In this document: in pieces, positions 11,164-23,230 of the stretch
Numbering within the stretch: position 1 is the stretch's first letter
How the letters are laid out: each line of letters opens with the position of its first letter
From: Chrysopilus asiliformis
Taxonomy: Eukaryota; Arthropoda; Insecta; Diptera; Rhagionidae
Assembly: GCA_964034945.1 (NCBI GenBank)
Contig: OZ035962.1
Location: forward strand, 100,105,284 to 100,169,283
Direction of reading: 5' to 3'
DNA length: 64,000 bases
Program-made: the position numbers and the translations under genes
The notes under the pieces: model-generated
Databases searched by the model: none
Seen by the model: only the letters and a program-made list of their open reading frames with translations
What the model was told of the DNA's origin: nothing

Positions 11164-11290
11164 TGCGTTCTGTTAAAAATCGCTTCTTAACCAAATTCAA
11201 CACTCACGAAAATTGAACGCAACAAACTTAAAACGAAACAAAATAATAAAATAAAACGGGGAAAAAAACTAAATTTATCTCATAGATACA
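11164..11290 (-). promoter_or_regulatory. 5' flank / probable 5' UTR of the Toll gene
   Basis: The start codon at 11163-11161 lies in a good insect context (ACGCA ATG G). On the minus strand a TTTTTAACAG at about 11179-11170 could be a 3' splice site, so the 5' UTR may begin in a distant upstream exon. A GTGAGT lies at about 11206-11201, but an intron between these two sites would be only about 36 bases, too short to trust. No TATA box or initiator stands out. Confidence 0.3.
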
Positions 11291-12469
11291 TTGAACTATT
11301 TCGCCATAGTCTATTCATTTGCAAAAAAAAACCTCTTGTTTTTCTCTATCGCGTTGTTATGTGAAAAAAGTCGAAATCGTTTCGACAGATAGAAAGTTAA
11401 CCGAAATCACCTTTCTTAAAAATATGTCTGGTAGATATGTCGATAATTTCAGCACGACACGTCTAAAACATGTTCACGGCACGACGAACCAACTCAAACT
11501 GATTCCACCATGGAACACTCTTTGGCCCAGCATACATCGCTCGATGTTGCTTTTGCTGTAGGGTTCTTTTAGGAGTCAGGCCAAAGTGTTGAGGAACATA
11601 GAAAGCAACTATACACAACTATGGCACACTATACACACATTCGGCTACAATCATATATTTATGAGTACGATAAGGCAATTGTATTTAGTGAATAGTTGTA
11701 CATACGCCTGTGTTTAGTGCTTTAATTCGACATACAACATTATGTTGATAAATCGTCTGGATATGAAATTTGTGGCTAAAAAGAACACAACCTCAAAAAT
11801 GCATCTTATATGCATATTATGGACAAGTGCATTCCAAACACAAATACACTTAGAAGTACACAAGAGCATAATTTGAAAGGATATATGGGCAACTGTGTGT
11901 TGGTTAGATGTATTTTTTTGACTATCCCTATAGTGTGTAGAGTGCATCTAAACTTAACAAAGTGCATCACGTCAAGCACTTCACTGTTTCCCATGCATAG
12001 CTAATATAGACCTTTTATGTATTAAAGAGAAAAATATCTAACATATACTTTAACAGAAACCGAGAGAGATATTCACTTGAAACTCTCAAAAAAGAGCGTT
12101 ATTTTAATGAGAAAAAAAGATAGCGTTATTAAGCTAATAAAAGTTCCCGTAACATTTTTTTGTATCCCAGGTAATCTCTACTAATATTCCACACCTTTGG
12201 CTTACCTGCCTCCGCTCAACAATCCCAAATTCTCATGCAGTGGCCACAAAACTCTCTCCGGGGAGTTTAGTATTTTTCGCATTCTCACTCTTTTTAAATG
12301 CCGATCGTGTTCGCTTTGCTCGCTCACCACTTAGTTTGTTGTTACCTGGTGGTGGGCATTTACCTTTTAGTTCAATGTTTGCTCTTGATCTAGAATGTTG
12401 TGAAACTTTGGAACCGATTCGGCTAACAGATGGCAGCACATGGACTATTTCGAGATTTTCCACATAAAC
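11291..12469. other. Upstream intergenic sequence of the Toll gene
   Basis: Several 60-80 codon frames on both strands lack motifs and overlap one another, so I do not call them. No repeat family recognised. Toll regulatory DNA would be expected here and further out, but no defined element can be read. Confidence 0.4.
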
Positions 12470-12605
12470 TCGTGATCAACTGATCGATATCGTTGATTGT
12501 TATTCAAACGGAACAAGTGTTGACCATTGATCGTCAATTGTTTAAAGATCGTTCAACAATCAAAACGGTCATCGTCTATCATTAGGTGATCAGTGATCAT
12601 CATTT
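12470..12605. other. Cluster of GATC-containing palindromic motifs
   Basis: About six GATC tetramers within 136 bases, several as TGATCA or TGATCG, with AACGG and its complement on either side. It may be a decayed inverted-repeat element, but the arms do not pair well over any length. Confidence 0.3.
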
Positions 12606-13289
12606 CAAAAAATCAGCGGATTCTCAATGGTTTAGCGGTTTCAATGCCCCAAGAGATCGGAACATGGAATTCTTGCCTCTCATATTTCTTGGTTGCGTTT
12701 GATTTACTTGCATTTTTGTAGTTATGACGCTAATTTGAGGTTATACTTTCTGTTGGAGATCTTTTCTATTTACGAGTATTTTTATAATTTCCATATATCT
12801 TTTAATTATTTTAATGATTTCCTGTACTTTCGCAGTTCTACTTTATATCAAAAGATGTATATCGATAAATTCCACATATTGAAGTCATGTTTGAAGAGAA
12901 CGCTTGCACGGGTACGGATATTACAAAAATTCAATTTCACAGATCTAAACTTTGAAGATCTTAAGGACTTTGTTGTATAGCTGTTTAAAATAAAAGAGTT
13001 GAGACGTGGAATTAATAATAGTAATTATCCCTACAGATCGTCTGTTCCAGTTATTTACATATGAGTCGTGTCACGGAATTTTAATGTCATTACCGTTCTA
13101 TATTTTTTTGGAGACGTTTTCTGGGAGTTTTTCAAACGGTAAAGTTCAAGTCATTCAGCCGACAATTGGAATTTATGGAAATAACAAAGGATTACAACAC
13201 CTGACGCCCTATCACCGAACACGATACGATTTGTTCTACTAACAACAACATTGAATTTACGATTGCAACCAATACTATCGTGTTCTGTG
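12606..13289. other. AT-rich non-coding sequence
   Basis: Contains a 95-codon frame (12693-12980) rich in Phe, Tyr and Leu and a 78-codon frame (13006-13242). Neither shows a motif or splice support. No repeat recognised. Confidence 0.4.
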
Positions 13290-13790
13290 ATAGAGCCCCT
13301 GTCGTTTTTTAGACGTTTTTGGTCCCACAAAATTTTGGTTACTTCCGATAAACAGAAGTTGTTAAAATTGTTCCACTTCAGTACCAAACATCCCTCATGG
13401 CTCTGGAATTTTGGGTTTTGAGAAATTCGGTTGATAGACTAAAAGACTAAAGCCCAATTCAGAATAACGATGGCGATTACGATTAGATTACGATTGAAGT
13501 TTCTCGACCAATGAGATCAAAGCTTTCAACGAGAGGGACATGAAAGCTTTGATCTCATTGGTCGAGAAGCTTCAATCGTAATCGGAATCGGAATCGGAAT
13601 CGGAATCGTAATCGTAATTACAATCGTTAGTCTGAATTGGGCTTAACAGAATACAGACAGACTGACAGACAGAAAGTTATTTTTGTAAAAATGCTCTGAT
13701 CGACTTTGGAGTGCGAAATTAAATGGTTGAAATTTTTCACTAATACAATACTTTATTCGTATAAGAAAGTAAAAATTTACTAAAAAGAAG
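13290..13790 (-). repeat. Interspersed repeat G, interrupted by a MITE
   Basis: In reverse complement this matches about 61855-62165 in order: a TACTTTCTTATACGAATAAAG block, GTATTGTATTxxTGAAAAATTTC, a CTGTCTGTCAG stretch, TTTTTGAGAAAT-type sequence, CATGGCTCT and GGAAGTATCCAAAAT-type sequence. The match is diverged but collinear. The MITE at 13450-13643 splits it. The superfamily is unknown. Confidence 0.55.
13450..13643. mobile_element. Tourist-like foldback MITE with TAA duplication
   Basis: A 194-bp element that is almost entirely inverted repeat. Ends read AGCCCAATTCAGAATAACG and, in complement, AGCCCAATTCAGACTAACG. The inner arms TTCTCGACCAATGAGATCAA and its complement flank a loop of about a dozen bases. 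The right arm carries a small CGGAATC-type expansion. TAA flanks both sides (13447-13449, 13644-13646). It sits inside repeat G, so it is younger than that copy. Confidence 0.85.
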
Positions 13791-13796
13791 GAAATA

Positions 13797-13899
13797 ATTT
13801 TTTGGGCGCTGTGTATCAGAATTAAAAGCAAGATGAAAATTTATTTTATTTTTTATGCGTTTATCTCGCTTTTATTCTAATACACAGCGCCCCAAAAAC
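13797..13899. repeat. Foldback repeat with GGGCGCTGTGTAT ends
   Basis: TTTTGGGCGCTGTGTATCAG at the left pairs with CTAATACACAGCGCCCCAAA at the right, with ATTAAAAGCRAGAT next in both arms. Half-copies of the arm occur at about 37635-37665 and 40995-41050, showing a dispersed family. No clear target duplication. Confidence 0.6.
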
Positions 13900-16800
13900 A
13901 ATTAGTAATAAAAGATTTATTTAAATTTTCGTTTTTTCTTATCCGTTTTAGTCATTTTGCGTTTGATTCGTAAGACTAAAAAATCAAAAATGAAGTATGT
14001 CTTTTGCCATGCTTATTATATCTGATTTGAGTCTCGTATAACGCAATTAGTATTTTGAGGAACCCTAACTAAAGCGTTATACGAGGGCTTGCTGTACTTA
14101 TCTTTTCAGCATTTCATGCATTTACAATTAAAGGTCAGCAATCGTCATTCAAATGACTGTACCTACTTGTTAACTATTTGAATTAAAATCACCGAGATAA
14201 AATATTATTCATTGCATTGACTTTGGTTTGCGATTATCAATTTCATTATTCACTGAACAGTAAGCATACGAAAAGAGTTAAATTTTTTTCTATAAGATTA
14301 AACTAGGGTAATTTGCAAGATAAATGTGGATAAATAATTAAAATTCTTTGTAATTGCAGAATATGATCATGAAATTCGTGATTTAAGCTTCATTTCTGTA
14401 ATTTAATGCAAAAAAATTGCTATTTTCCAGCTTTCATGCCGGTGCACCGTGAAAGTAAGGATTTAGCATGCAAAGATTGTGGAAAAACTGTGAATCAATG
14501 TTTCGATTTCCCTAATTTCATTTTAAAGAAAATTGCATCTCGTGAATGTATCGTAGATACCTCAATAAAAAGATTCGGGCTTTTGAAGGCAAAACATTTT
14601 AAAATACACTCTAAAATTTTTTATTGAATTTTCACTTACTAATTAAGTGTCATAGGTGTAACACAATTATTGAATAAAAATTCAACATGCAGTGTAATTG
14701 CTGTGTAATTTTCAACAAAAGACTCCATTAATTTTCATGTTTAAAACACGTTTTTTTTGAAAATTAATACAGTATATTGCTGCAAATTACAACAATAATT
14801 GATGAATATTCAACGATTGTGATTTATTTTAAACAAACATAATGTTGTATTTTCATCAAAAAATAAATTTTCATTTAAAAATGTCTATTCAACAAAATTT
14901 TCCATTCACTCAATTATTGAGTTAAATTTGACATATCTTTTAAATAAAATTACTTTAATTATTAAAGAAATTTTACCACTATTTTAGACTGTAGCAAGAA
15001 AACCGCATTGTCACAAAATTTTTCGCAGCACAAGAAAAGTCCAGAGAATTTCCGAAAACTTCTTTTCCTATCCACTGATTTTCATGAAATTTTTAGTTCG
15101 ATATCAAATTGTATTACTTTTCACTCGTCTGCTGAAAATCGAAACTTTTCCTTGATTCAATACATTTTTTTGTATATTCGAAAAAGTTTTCGAATATATG
15201 CAAAAAGGTTTCGAAATTGACTGCAGTTTCGGTTACGCTATTTGGTATGCCTTACGATTGCATTTTTGCGACGGCAACTTTCCTTATTATATTTTGAAAA
15301 AGAAATGCTTTTAGTACAGTCACAGAAATTTTGCAAGACTTTTCAAATTATTGGAATAATTAACGATGATCAATAAATTTCCGACTATTCGTAAAAGTGA
15401 AAATATTAAAAATCATCTAATTAAAAAAAATGTTGTGCCCAAAGAGTAATTAACAGCGCATTCTTTTTGATTGGTGTAGAAAATGGTAAATATTTTTATC
15501 GCTTCGAATTAGAAAGTTTGTCAGTTGCCTGTCAACTGAAACATAATTTTACACTCAAGACATTAATTTCATAGCGCTATCCATTTGGTAAAAATAATGA
15601 GATATTTTGCAAGATTGTCTCGTAATTAAAATATTATTTTTGACGCGTCGAAAATTTCCCATTCAAATAATTTATGTTTTGAAGATCGATTATGACCTTT
15701 TATTATGCGGTCGAGTTATTAATATAATAATATTCAATTTATGAAAATATTTTAGTGAGAAATTCGAAAATATAATAATATCGACAAATTAGCGACTGTC
15801 AATGAAAATATTACCTGATATTACACTCCTAATGGATCGATTGGTAGGAAATAAATTTGAAATGCAATGGCAGTAAAATGTCATTTAATCTTTTTATGAG
15901 GATAGGCATTAACCACCAATTACGATAGGAACTGTTTTTGACATTGACAAACCAATCTTCGCTTCTTACATGCTCATTAGGTTACCAAATTAGAAACACC
16001 TTCTGGCCAGACATATTAATCAACAATGGTGGCATATAACATATGAAACTCAGCACTCATTCCCATTCGCATAGTATTACAAACCTACAATAAACATAAC
16101 TGAAATTATTTTCTACGTATGTTACATGTTACAGGATTACATACGATATATACAAGTATTTATATCACAGTTGTAGGCTAAAATCTTACATTCTGTAGGC
16201 TGTAAATGACCTATAGATGTAAATATGAGCATAATATAAGAACTATTAACCAAATGCTTTGGCAATTGGACAAATTGCCATCCAGATTAACACCAAATGG
16301 GGTCTAACTCCAAGGAATTGAAATCTGTTCATTTGAAATATATGTGTGTGGAAGGGACGGAGGGACGCCTTGAAGTGGAGCAATAGAGGAAGAGAAATCT
16401 ATCGAATTTATGTAGAAGAAAATTATGTTATAGCACAAAAGTACTCACTTCAATTAAGGTGTTTTTTTTGTAGTCAAAGTTGAACTTTTCCAATTAGATA
16501 ATGTACCACCATTAGGTTTTTTTTTCATTTTCGATTTTCACTGCTCAAAAAAAAAAAAAGAAAAAATTCTCCACCTGACAAAAGATCAGCGTTACACGTC
16601 AACAAAAATTCATATGACTGGCTACCTTGCACAAGGCGCGTATATTGGCTTTCCAGTGAGAAAAACTTTAACTAATGATGTGATTTGTAATTAGTTACAA
16701 AAAAATAACGTTAATTATGCTTACTGCTTGGCTTGTCAGGTTGTCCATCATGTGAGTTATTGCTTAGCTAAACAAAAGCGTTTTTCGATGAGATTTTTGT

Positions 16801-18189
16801 AAATAGATAAATAGTTCCTCACAGCGTGTATGTAAATTGCTGTCCATAGGGGTGAAAAGTCAAACGCTTTCCGAAATATTTCCAATCAAATGGAAGAATG
16901 GAAGTCAACAGCCCCCTGGTTAACTACCATTTATGGGATAGAGGTGCCTATACGATCAGTAGAGAAATTACACGCAAAAACGGAAAAGTAATTTCAACGG
17001 AGTCACATCATAAGGAACATTACCAACATCCCGGAATGTGAGGCGTTTTTATGGGATTCATCTTTTGTGAATTTTATGCCATCGCCATCATAGAACGTTC
17101 AATTTGACGACTATCAGTTCAATATGGGTTTTGTATCTGATGTCGTTGATGAATGTGGCCAGAGTCCACTATGCATGGCCCGGTTGCATGACAACATTGT
17201 AAAGGAAACTCCTTTTTAATTTGAAAACTGGACTCCTACCATCAAGAGTCATAGGGGCTTCAACAATAAGACTCCTACATATACCACATTCACCATTATC
17301 CGGATAACAAACTCGAGGTGACTAACTAAAAACGTAAATAGGCGTGCCCCGCGTTTTAGTCTCAATCCCTCTGATGAATTATGGTCCAATGATTAGTTGC
17401 AGAAAAATGAATATTGTATAGACCCACTCTCCTATCCATCCATATCTACTTCGGTATAGTTTCTTGTGTCATTCGTTCAAGATTAGAATTTTCTTTGTGC
17501 CGCTGTCTCCAATGTCCATTGAATGCAGAATGACAGCAATATAAGAGCGACATTTCCATTTCCTAGCACCAGAATTGATATCTTTAACAATGTTTCGGGA
17601 TATTATATCGGTTATTATGGTGAAGTTACACCATCCACATACCCATGGCGATCAGAAATCTCTATAGGCAGGCAGGCGTTACAATGATGGTTTGGAAACT
17701 AACTAAAGAGCGCCTTTATCTCCTTCAATACTGATTCCGTATGATGATATGTTCGAAACCATTAATAATCAACCATATATGATATGCCGTACAAAGGAAG
17801 TCTCAATAGCGATAAATTTTTTGACATATTGCCCTACAATGAAGTGGCATACAGCTTAAGAATAGCTGCTTTCACTCCTCTGACAAATTGAATTGATGAA
17901 GGAAAAGCCAAATTGACGATGATTTGCAAAAAGAAAAAATTATAGCACAAAAAACTCGAATATTATATTTTGATAGGCCACTTAAAATGCCACCGGATTA
18001 TTCCTTTAAGCAATATCAAAAATAGAATGTTTTAATCTTTAATCGATGAGAAAGGCTTATCTTTAGTGACGTGCTAGAAGTTTAGTACCTGCATTAGAAA
18101 TTATTTTCGTTCAGAGAAAAATTTAGAGCATTCCATACTAGCATTTTTGGTAAGAATGTGTGTTATTTAGTGGCAGATACGTTCCATAA
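13900..18189. other. Long non-coding stretch, no gene recognised
   Basis: About 4.3 kb. 13.9-16.3 kb is very AT-rich; 16.9-17.9 kb is more balanced, but its frames are broken in all registers. The 73-codon frame at 14406-14627 has one CxxC pair only. No inverted repeat with target duplication and no RNA gene found. Confidence 0.4.
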
Positions 18190-18575
18190 ATAGGGTCACC
18201 ACACGTCCCAAAGTCGCTCGTACAATTTCAGATCTAGGCCGGCGTCGCGGAAACTAAACGTTTGTCCCGGATTTTTCAATAAACCGCTAAAATTTATCAA
18301 ACACTCGATAAAACGTTCGCTAAATATGCAAAAATATTCTACTTCAGTTGGAGGTTGCTGTGAATCATATTTTTTTTCTTCAATGGCGGTTTTGTCTTTA
18401 TTGGTATTTTTACAATTCCCATTGCGATTATTTGTGCAACGTAAAGAGTGCGAAGAACTAAGTTAATTTTCTCTTGGAACTGTGTAGCTTTTAATTTAGT
18501 TCACCGCATCGCATTCCGTTTTAAAAAGTTCCCCTGCGGCGCATATTTCTCATTTTTTTTTTGTGGTCTTCATCA
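18190..18575 (+). repeat. Diverged interspersed repeat starting GGGTCACC
   Basis: Shares a patchy collinear pattern with 47915-48130: GGGTSACCA-type start, TTGTCCCGG-like block, AAATTTATCAAA, GTTGCTGT followed by a T-rich run, then CCTGCGGCGCAT and CATCAAG. Only the order of these blocks supports it; no coding frame is left. Confidence 0.4.
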
Positions 18576-21049
18576 AGTTTTATTTTCTATGTAGAATTGT
18601 TCTGTTTCAGGTAGTTCCGGGTCGACGAAAAAAAAAACAACGAAGGCAAATGAGCCACGGGGAAAATTTGTGATGTTTTTGGGCCTTGGGCAAAAATTTG
18701 TTTCAAAAAAAATTTCCGCGGGTAAAAAAACATATTTAAAGAACCATAAATCCGAAATCAATCTCCTTTAGTTACTTTAGCGATCTTGCAGTAAAGATTT
18801 GGTCGATCTTTGGTACTACGCCATTTGCAGCTGCATCTGCGTATTTGCGGCTCTAAATATTTTATCCAATATTTTGGTGTTTCTACCAATTGATTCTAAA
18901 GATTTAATAAAAATTTAAGTCTTTGAAATAAATTCAAGGAATTTACCGACTAGGAAATAAGCTTTGCATTAAATTTTCCGGATCGGAGAAAAAATTTGGG
19001 GTAGCGTCGAAACGGTATTTTTTCCTTATTGTTCCTGTAACCAAATAGTAGAAAAAGTTACTGTAACCGACCAGTAACCGAAGCAATCAAAGGTAATTTT
19101 GAGTTTCTTGATTTTATAACCCCATTTTTTTAGCCTCTAAAGATAGTCAACATGTTTACACTTAACAAGGACTCTTCAAACTAGCCAAAAACAATTGTAC
19201 CAAGAACCATTGAAAACCTCGAGAAAACTCCCATCGGAAGATTTAGGGTAGTATAAAAAGCAATAAATTTCTGTACCTAGAATTCGTGTAATAAAATTTG
19301 AAAGTAATAAAAACTTAGGAATATGGCACATAACATCGGATTGACTTAAAAGACAAAAATATTGTTCACTTTACGAGGTTAAAAAAGAAAACTGAAAAAT
19401 TAAATAACAACAAACAGTAGTAAAATTTGAATTCTTTTCTGTGGGACAGAGAAACATTTTTATAGCCACGCGATGCATTCATTACGGAATGTCCCTTTAC
19501 GAAATTCAAAAAAAAAACCAACCATCCCAACAGTTTTTTATTTTGTTTAATATTCTGTTGTATTTGGGTTGGAAAATCCCTAAACGCAAAGAGCTGACGT
19601 TTGACAAGAAATAGGACTATAAAATAACCAAAAGTCATATAGTTGACACGTACAGCCGAAAGGGAATACTAACTAAATTGCCCAAGTTGTAAAGTCATCT
19701 TTGTAACGGACCTGGCTGGATAATAAGGGTAATTCCGATGGGCTTCATCATACGGAAAGGACTCGTTTCCTACGACGACCAATCCGTTTTGGAAAAGTGT
19801 TTTACTATCGACTGTTGGGGTCCATTTCTACGAAAATTGAGTGTTATAAAATATTTGATTTTGATTAACGGAGTTTAGTTTTATATTTGATTGTCATATT
19901 TCTAAAGTAAAAAAAAGTTGCGGAAAAGAATACGAGAAATCGCAATTTTTTTAAACATCCATCAGGCACGCAACGCAAAATTCCACTTTGTCACCGTCTA
20001 AGAGGATGACGGCATGATGGCTGGCCTGGTTAGGCTAGTTAGCTAGTTTTCTTGGGTGTTGGTGTTGGAGAATGTTGGGGAAATCCTTGTGCTGTACTAG
20101 AAGAAGGCTTTGACCTTCGAGGCTCGTTCCACTATGGACGCGTTCGACGTTCGCTGTTTAACAATTTAAAAATGCCAGGGAAAACCTGTTAATGGCTGTT
20201 AACACGTCATTTGATAGTTCAGTTCCGAAGTACCAAACGACAAGAGGTCGACAAGGTAAAAACGTGATGCACATCGGATCCGTCACTAGTGTGCCTACCA
20301 CAAAATACTATAGATTCAGAGATAAAAGGATTTAAATATAGGCAGTTGCATAGTATAAGATTCCCAAACTAACATCTATGTCTATACTTATTCCTTTCAA
20401 TTCTTTATGCCATTGCTAACAGTTATCGTTCTGTCGGTCATCCACCAGGCTGGGACAAAATTTTCCCAATCCATATGTTGTTGTCTAGCAAGGAAGAAGT
20501 GTGTTTGAGATTTTGTGCCATTGGAGATGATAACAACAGGAACTCACTTTGTTGCATGTAAATTCAAAATATCTGTTCTTTTGACCGCAAAAGTTTTGCA
20601 TCTGCTGGCAACGGGGACTTTCAACTTTCGCAAAACTCTGCTGCCATTGACTATTTCTCATATATAGTAATCATTTGACCATCCTCTTTTATATTCGATA
20701 GCAGCTATGAGAAGTTGCCGAGCAAGATATTTCGTTACACTCTATTAAATTAATTTAAATTGCTTACATTAAAATGGTTTAAAAGTTTATTCGAAATCCG
20801 ATAAATGTGGGATGACTAAAAGATATTGGAGACCTTTTAAGGAAAAATGAGAACAAAATTAAATTATCACAGGATATTTCGAATCTGTGCATCGAAAATA
20901 TGTTTTTAAAACACTTATATAATTACCATTAGAATACATGTTACCATGGATATAACTACCGTCCCCCCATAAGGGTTTATTACTGTCACAAGACGATCTC
21001 GATCTGTTGCTCAACATTTTCATTGTTATGAAAATCATACAGAAATAAA
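18576..21049. other. Non-coding sequence, nothing recognised
   Basis: The frames at 18573-18761 and 19366-19638 (minus) are Phe- and Lys-rich with no motif. No repeat boundaries seen. Confidence 0.4.
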
Positions 21050-22060
21050 TTAGATTTAGTACACCGTTTGCAGAGCATCGAACAAAAATGAACTACAATA
21101 GGCTGTTTGGGATGACAAAAGATTTTGATGCCCGTCCGTCTGTGTCTGTCCGTCTGTCTGGCCGTCTATCTGTCTGTCCGTCTGTGTCTGTCCGTCTGTA
21201 TCTGTCCGTCTGTGTCTGTCCGTCTGTGTCTGTCCGTCTGTGTCTGTCCGTCTGTGTCTGTCCGTCTGTGTCTGTCCGTCTGTATCTGTCCGTCTGTGTC
21301 TGTCCATCTGTGTCTGTCCGTCTGTGTCTGTCCATCTGTGTCTGTCCGTCTGTGTCTGTCCGTCTGTGTCTGTCCGTCTGTATCTGTCCGTCTGTGTCTG
21401 TCCGTCTGTGTCTGTCCGTCTGGGTCCATCCGTCTGTGTCTGTCCTTCTGTGTCTGTCCGTATGTGTGTCTGTATGGCCGTCTATCAGTCTGTCCGTTTC
21501 TCTGCCTGTTTGTCGATCAACCTGCCCGCCTGTCTGTGTCTGCCTGATCTTTCATCTGTCTGTCCGTCTGTCTCTCCGTCTGTCTGCCTGTTCGAGAACA
21601 CCATAAGTTTCGAAAAAATTGAGCTAGAGACTTGAAATTTTGCATATTTGCCGTGTAAAAGGCAAGGCTATGTTTTTGAACGGGCAAAATCGAACCATTC
21701 CTTCTCCCGTCCCCAATACCAACAAAACAGTTTTTCACAATTTACTCGAAAACGATAAGTCGTATTGAAAAATTCATCGAGGTAAAATGGGTTTAGAATA
21801 TGATTTTACATACATAGCTTATCTATATATTAAAATTGAGTTGGACCATTCCTTCCCTCGAGTTGGACCACAAATTGAATTCTTTTTTACTATTTTCTCG
21901 AAAACGGTGCATAGTATATATTAATTTATAAAGGCAAAATGTGTTTATAATATAATTTTACATGACCGTTTTATAGATCAAAATACCCCCATCTCCCTTA
22001 CAAATGATTTTTTTTAAACAAACATGTAGAGTATTTGACGATTGCCCCCATTTTTATAAT
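21050..22060 (+). mobile_element. DINE-1-like element with a very large satellite
   Basis: Begins near GTACACCGTTTGCAGAG and AAAATGAACTACA, then carries a satellite at 21126-21590, TTGAGCTAGAGACTTGAAAT (about 21618), TTTTGAACGGGCAAAATCG, two CTCGAAAACG blocks, and ends with GAGTATTTGACGATTGCCCC (about 22030-22050). The order matches the copies at 5440, 48266 and 53632. Confidence 0.65.
21126..21590. repeat. 14-bp satellite, CCGTCTGTGTCTGT unit
   Basis: More than 20 head-to-tail units with scattered substitutions (GTATCT, CCATCT), decaying at the 3' side into irregular CTGTC/CTGCC. Because the unit lacks stops in several registers, both strands show long Ser/Val/Cys- or Asp/Gln/Thr-repeat frames. 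These are not genes. Confidence 0.9.
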
Positions 22061-22160
22061 TGGTGTATATTTCAATATCTCGAAACTTAAGGGTTTTTTA
22101 AGGTCAATACTTTAGAATAATATTTGCTTCTCTCGAAACGAATTTTCTATTCATTTGTAC

Positions 22161-22399
22161 CCGGGGCACCAATCATGTATTCCGACGCGTCTCTGTCTTT
22201 CGACTTCGACGCAGCTTTTAACTCTTGACTTCGTCATATCAGCAGCTTCAAATTTCCTGGAGTGACAGTCAGAATCACGTTTCGATTCATAGTGACGATT
22301 CCGCGAAATTTCAACCTGCAGATATGGCGAAGTCAAGAGTTAAAAGCTGCGTCGAAGTCGAAAGACAGAGACGTGTCGGAATACATGATTGGTGCCCGG
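22161..22399. repeat. Foldback element with near-perfect 75-bp arms
   Basis: The left arm beginning CGGGGCACCAATCATGTATT pairs with a right arm ending AATACATGATTGGTGCCCGG. Over about 75 bases I count one indel and one substitution; inner parts are more diverged. A transcript would form a long hairpin. No clear target duplication, so its superfamily is open. The frames on both strands encode the same peptide because of the symmetry and are not genes. Confidence 0.8.
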
Positions 22400-23084
22400 A
22401 TTTATCCTGCAGCTTTTGGCAATTGTAGCTCTTCTTGTATTTTCTTATATATTTACATATTTTTAATGAAAATTATTTGTTTTGATGAAATTTATAAGTC
22501 TGAAATCTTTGTTATTCACTTTACATCTAGAGACCATTACTTCATTATTTTAAAATAGGGAAATTGACAAACAAAATTTCTCCGTCGATTGCCATTTGAA
22601 AAATCTGACAAAAAAATACCGTAATTGGCTTGAATTTAAGAAAATCGTTATACTGTAGTACACATTTTCCGCTTATTTTATTTTTCACCTCTTTCAGATA
22701 AGAAGATGTAAAACGATCCCGTTGACAATTTAAACATTGCGCGCTATTAAATCGTTTATAAAGTAAAAGTCGTTATTAGGGACGATTGCATGTTGTCATG
22801 ACATTTTACAGTCGATCAGAAGCGGTAACCAATATAATTTTTTTTAACGAAAATCACATATTAGAGGAATATTGAGAGTTACCAGAATAGAGGTATTCGA
22901 CTTTAAATTTAGAGAAAGCAATATTTATTTTCTCATAATATTCCACGAAAAAAATAAATGACTTCAAATGATGCGAACTACAAATGCAGCAAATATTGAA
23001 TTTTTAATTTTTTTTGGTAAGTAGATAAAATATTCTCAAAAACTTAAGAAAAGCTTAATCTTACTTTCTGACCAGTACGAAATC
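22400..23084. other. Non-coding sequence, nothing recognised
   Basis: AT-rich sequence after the foldback element, without frames, arrays or inverted repeats I can delimit. Confidence 0.4.
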
Positions 23085-23230
23085 CGTTTCAGGCAAAATT
23101 ATGAGGATGTCCGTCTATCGGTCTATCCGTTTTACGTATCTTAAACAACTCGAGAACACGCTGAGTTACCGACTTGAAATTTTTTGTAAATGAGTTTTGC
23201 AAAAATCGTAGTTTGTTAACGAAAATAACA
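23085..23230 (+). repeat. Fragment resembling the satellite region of DINE-1-like elements
   Basis: GTCCGTCTATCGGTCTATCCG followed by ACTCGAGAACACGCTGAGTT and CGACTTGAAATTTT mirrors the satellite-to-GAGCTAGAGACTTGAAAT junction of the family, strongly decayed. Confidence 0.4.

Noticed and set aside
11160..11210. A GTGAGT/TAACAG pair just upstream of the Toll start suggesting a 5' UTR intron
   Set aside because: The implied intron of about 36 bases is shorter than usual insect introns.
21056..21635. Open frames up to 172 codons on both strands with Ser/Val/Cys or Asp/Gln/Thr repeats
   Set aside because: They are translations of a 14-bp satellite that lacks stops in several registers.
22151..22428. 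The peptide KSRVKSCVEVERQRRVGIHDW on both strands
   Set aside because: Produced by the inverted arms of one foldback element.
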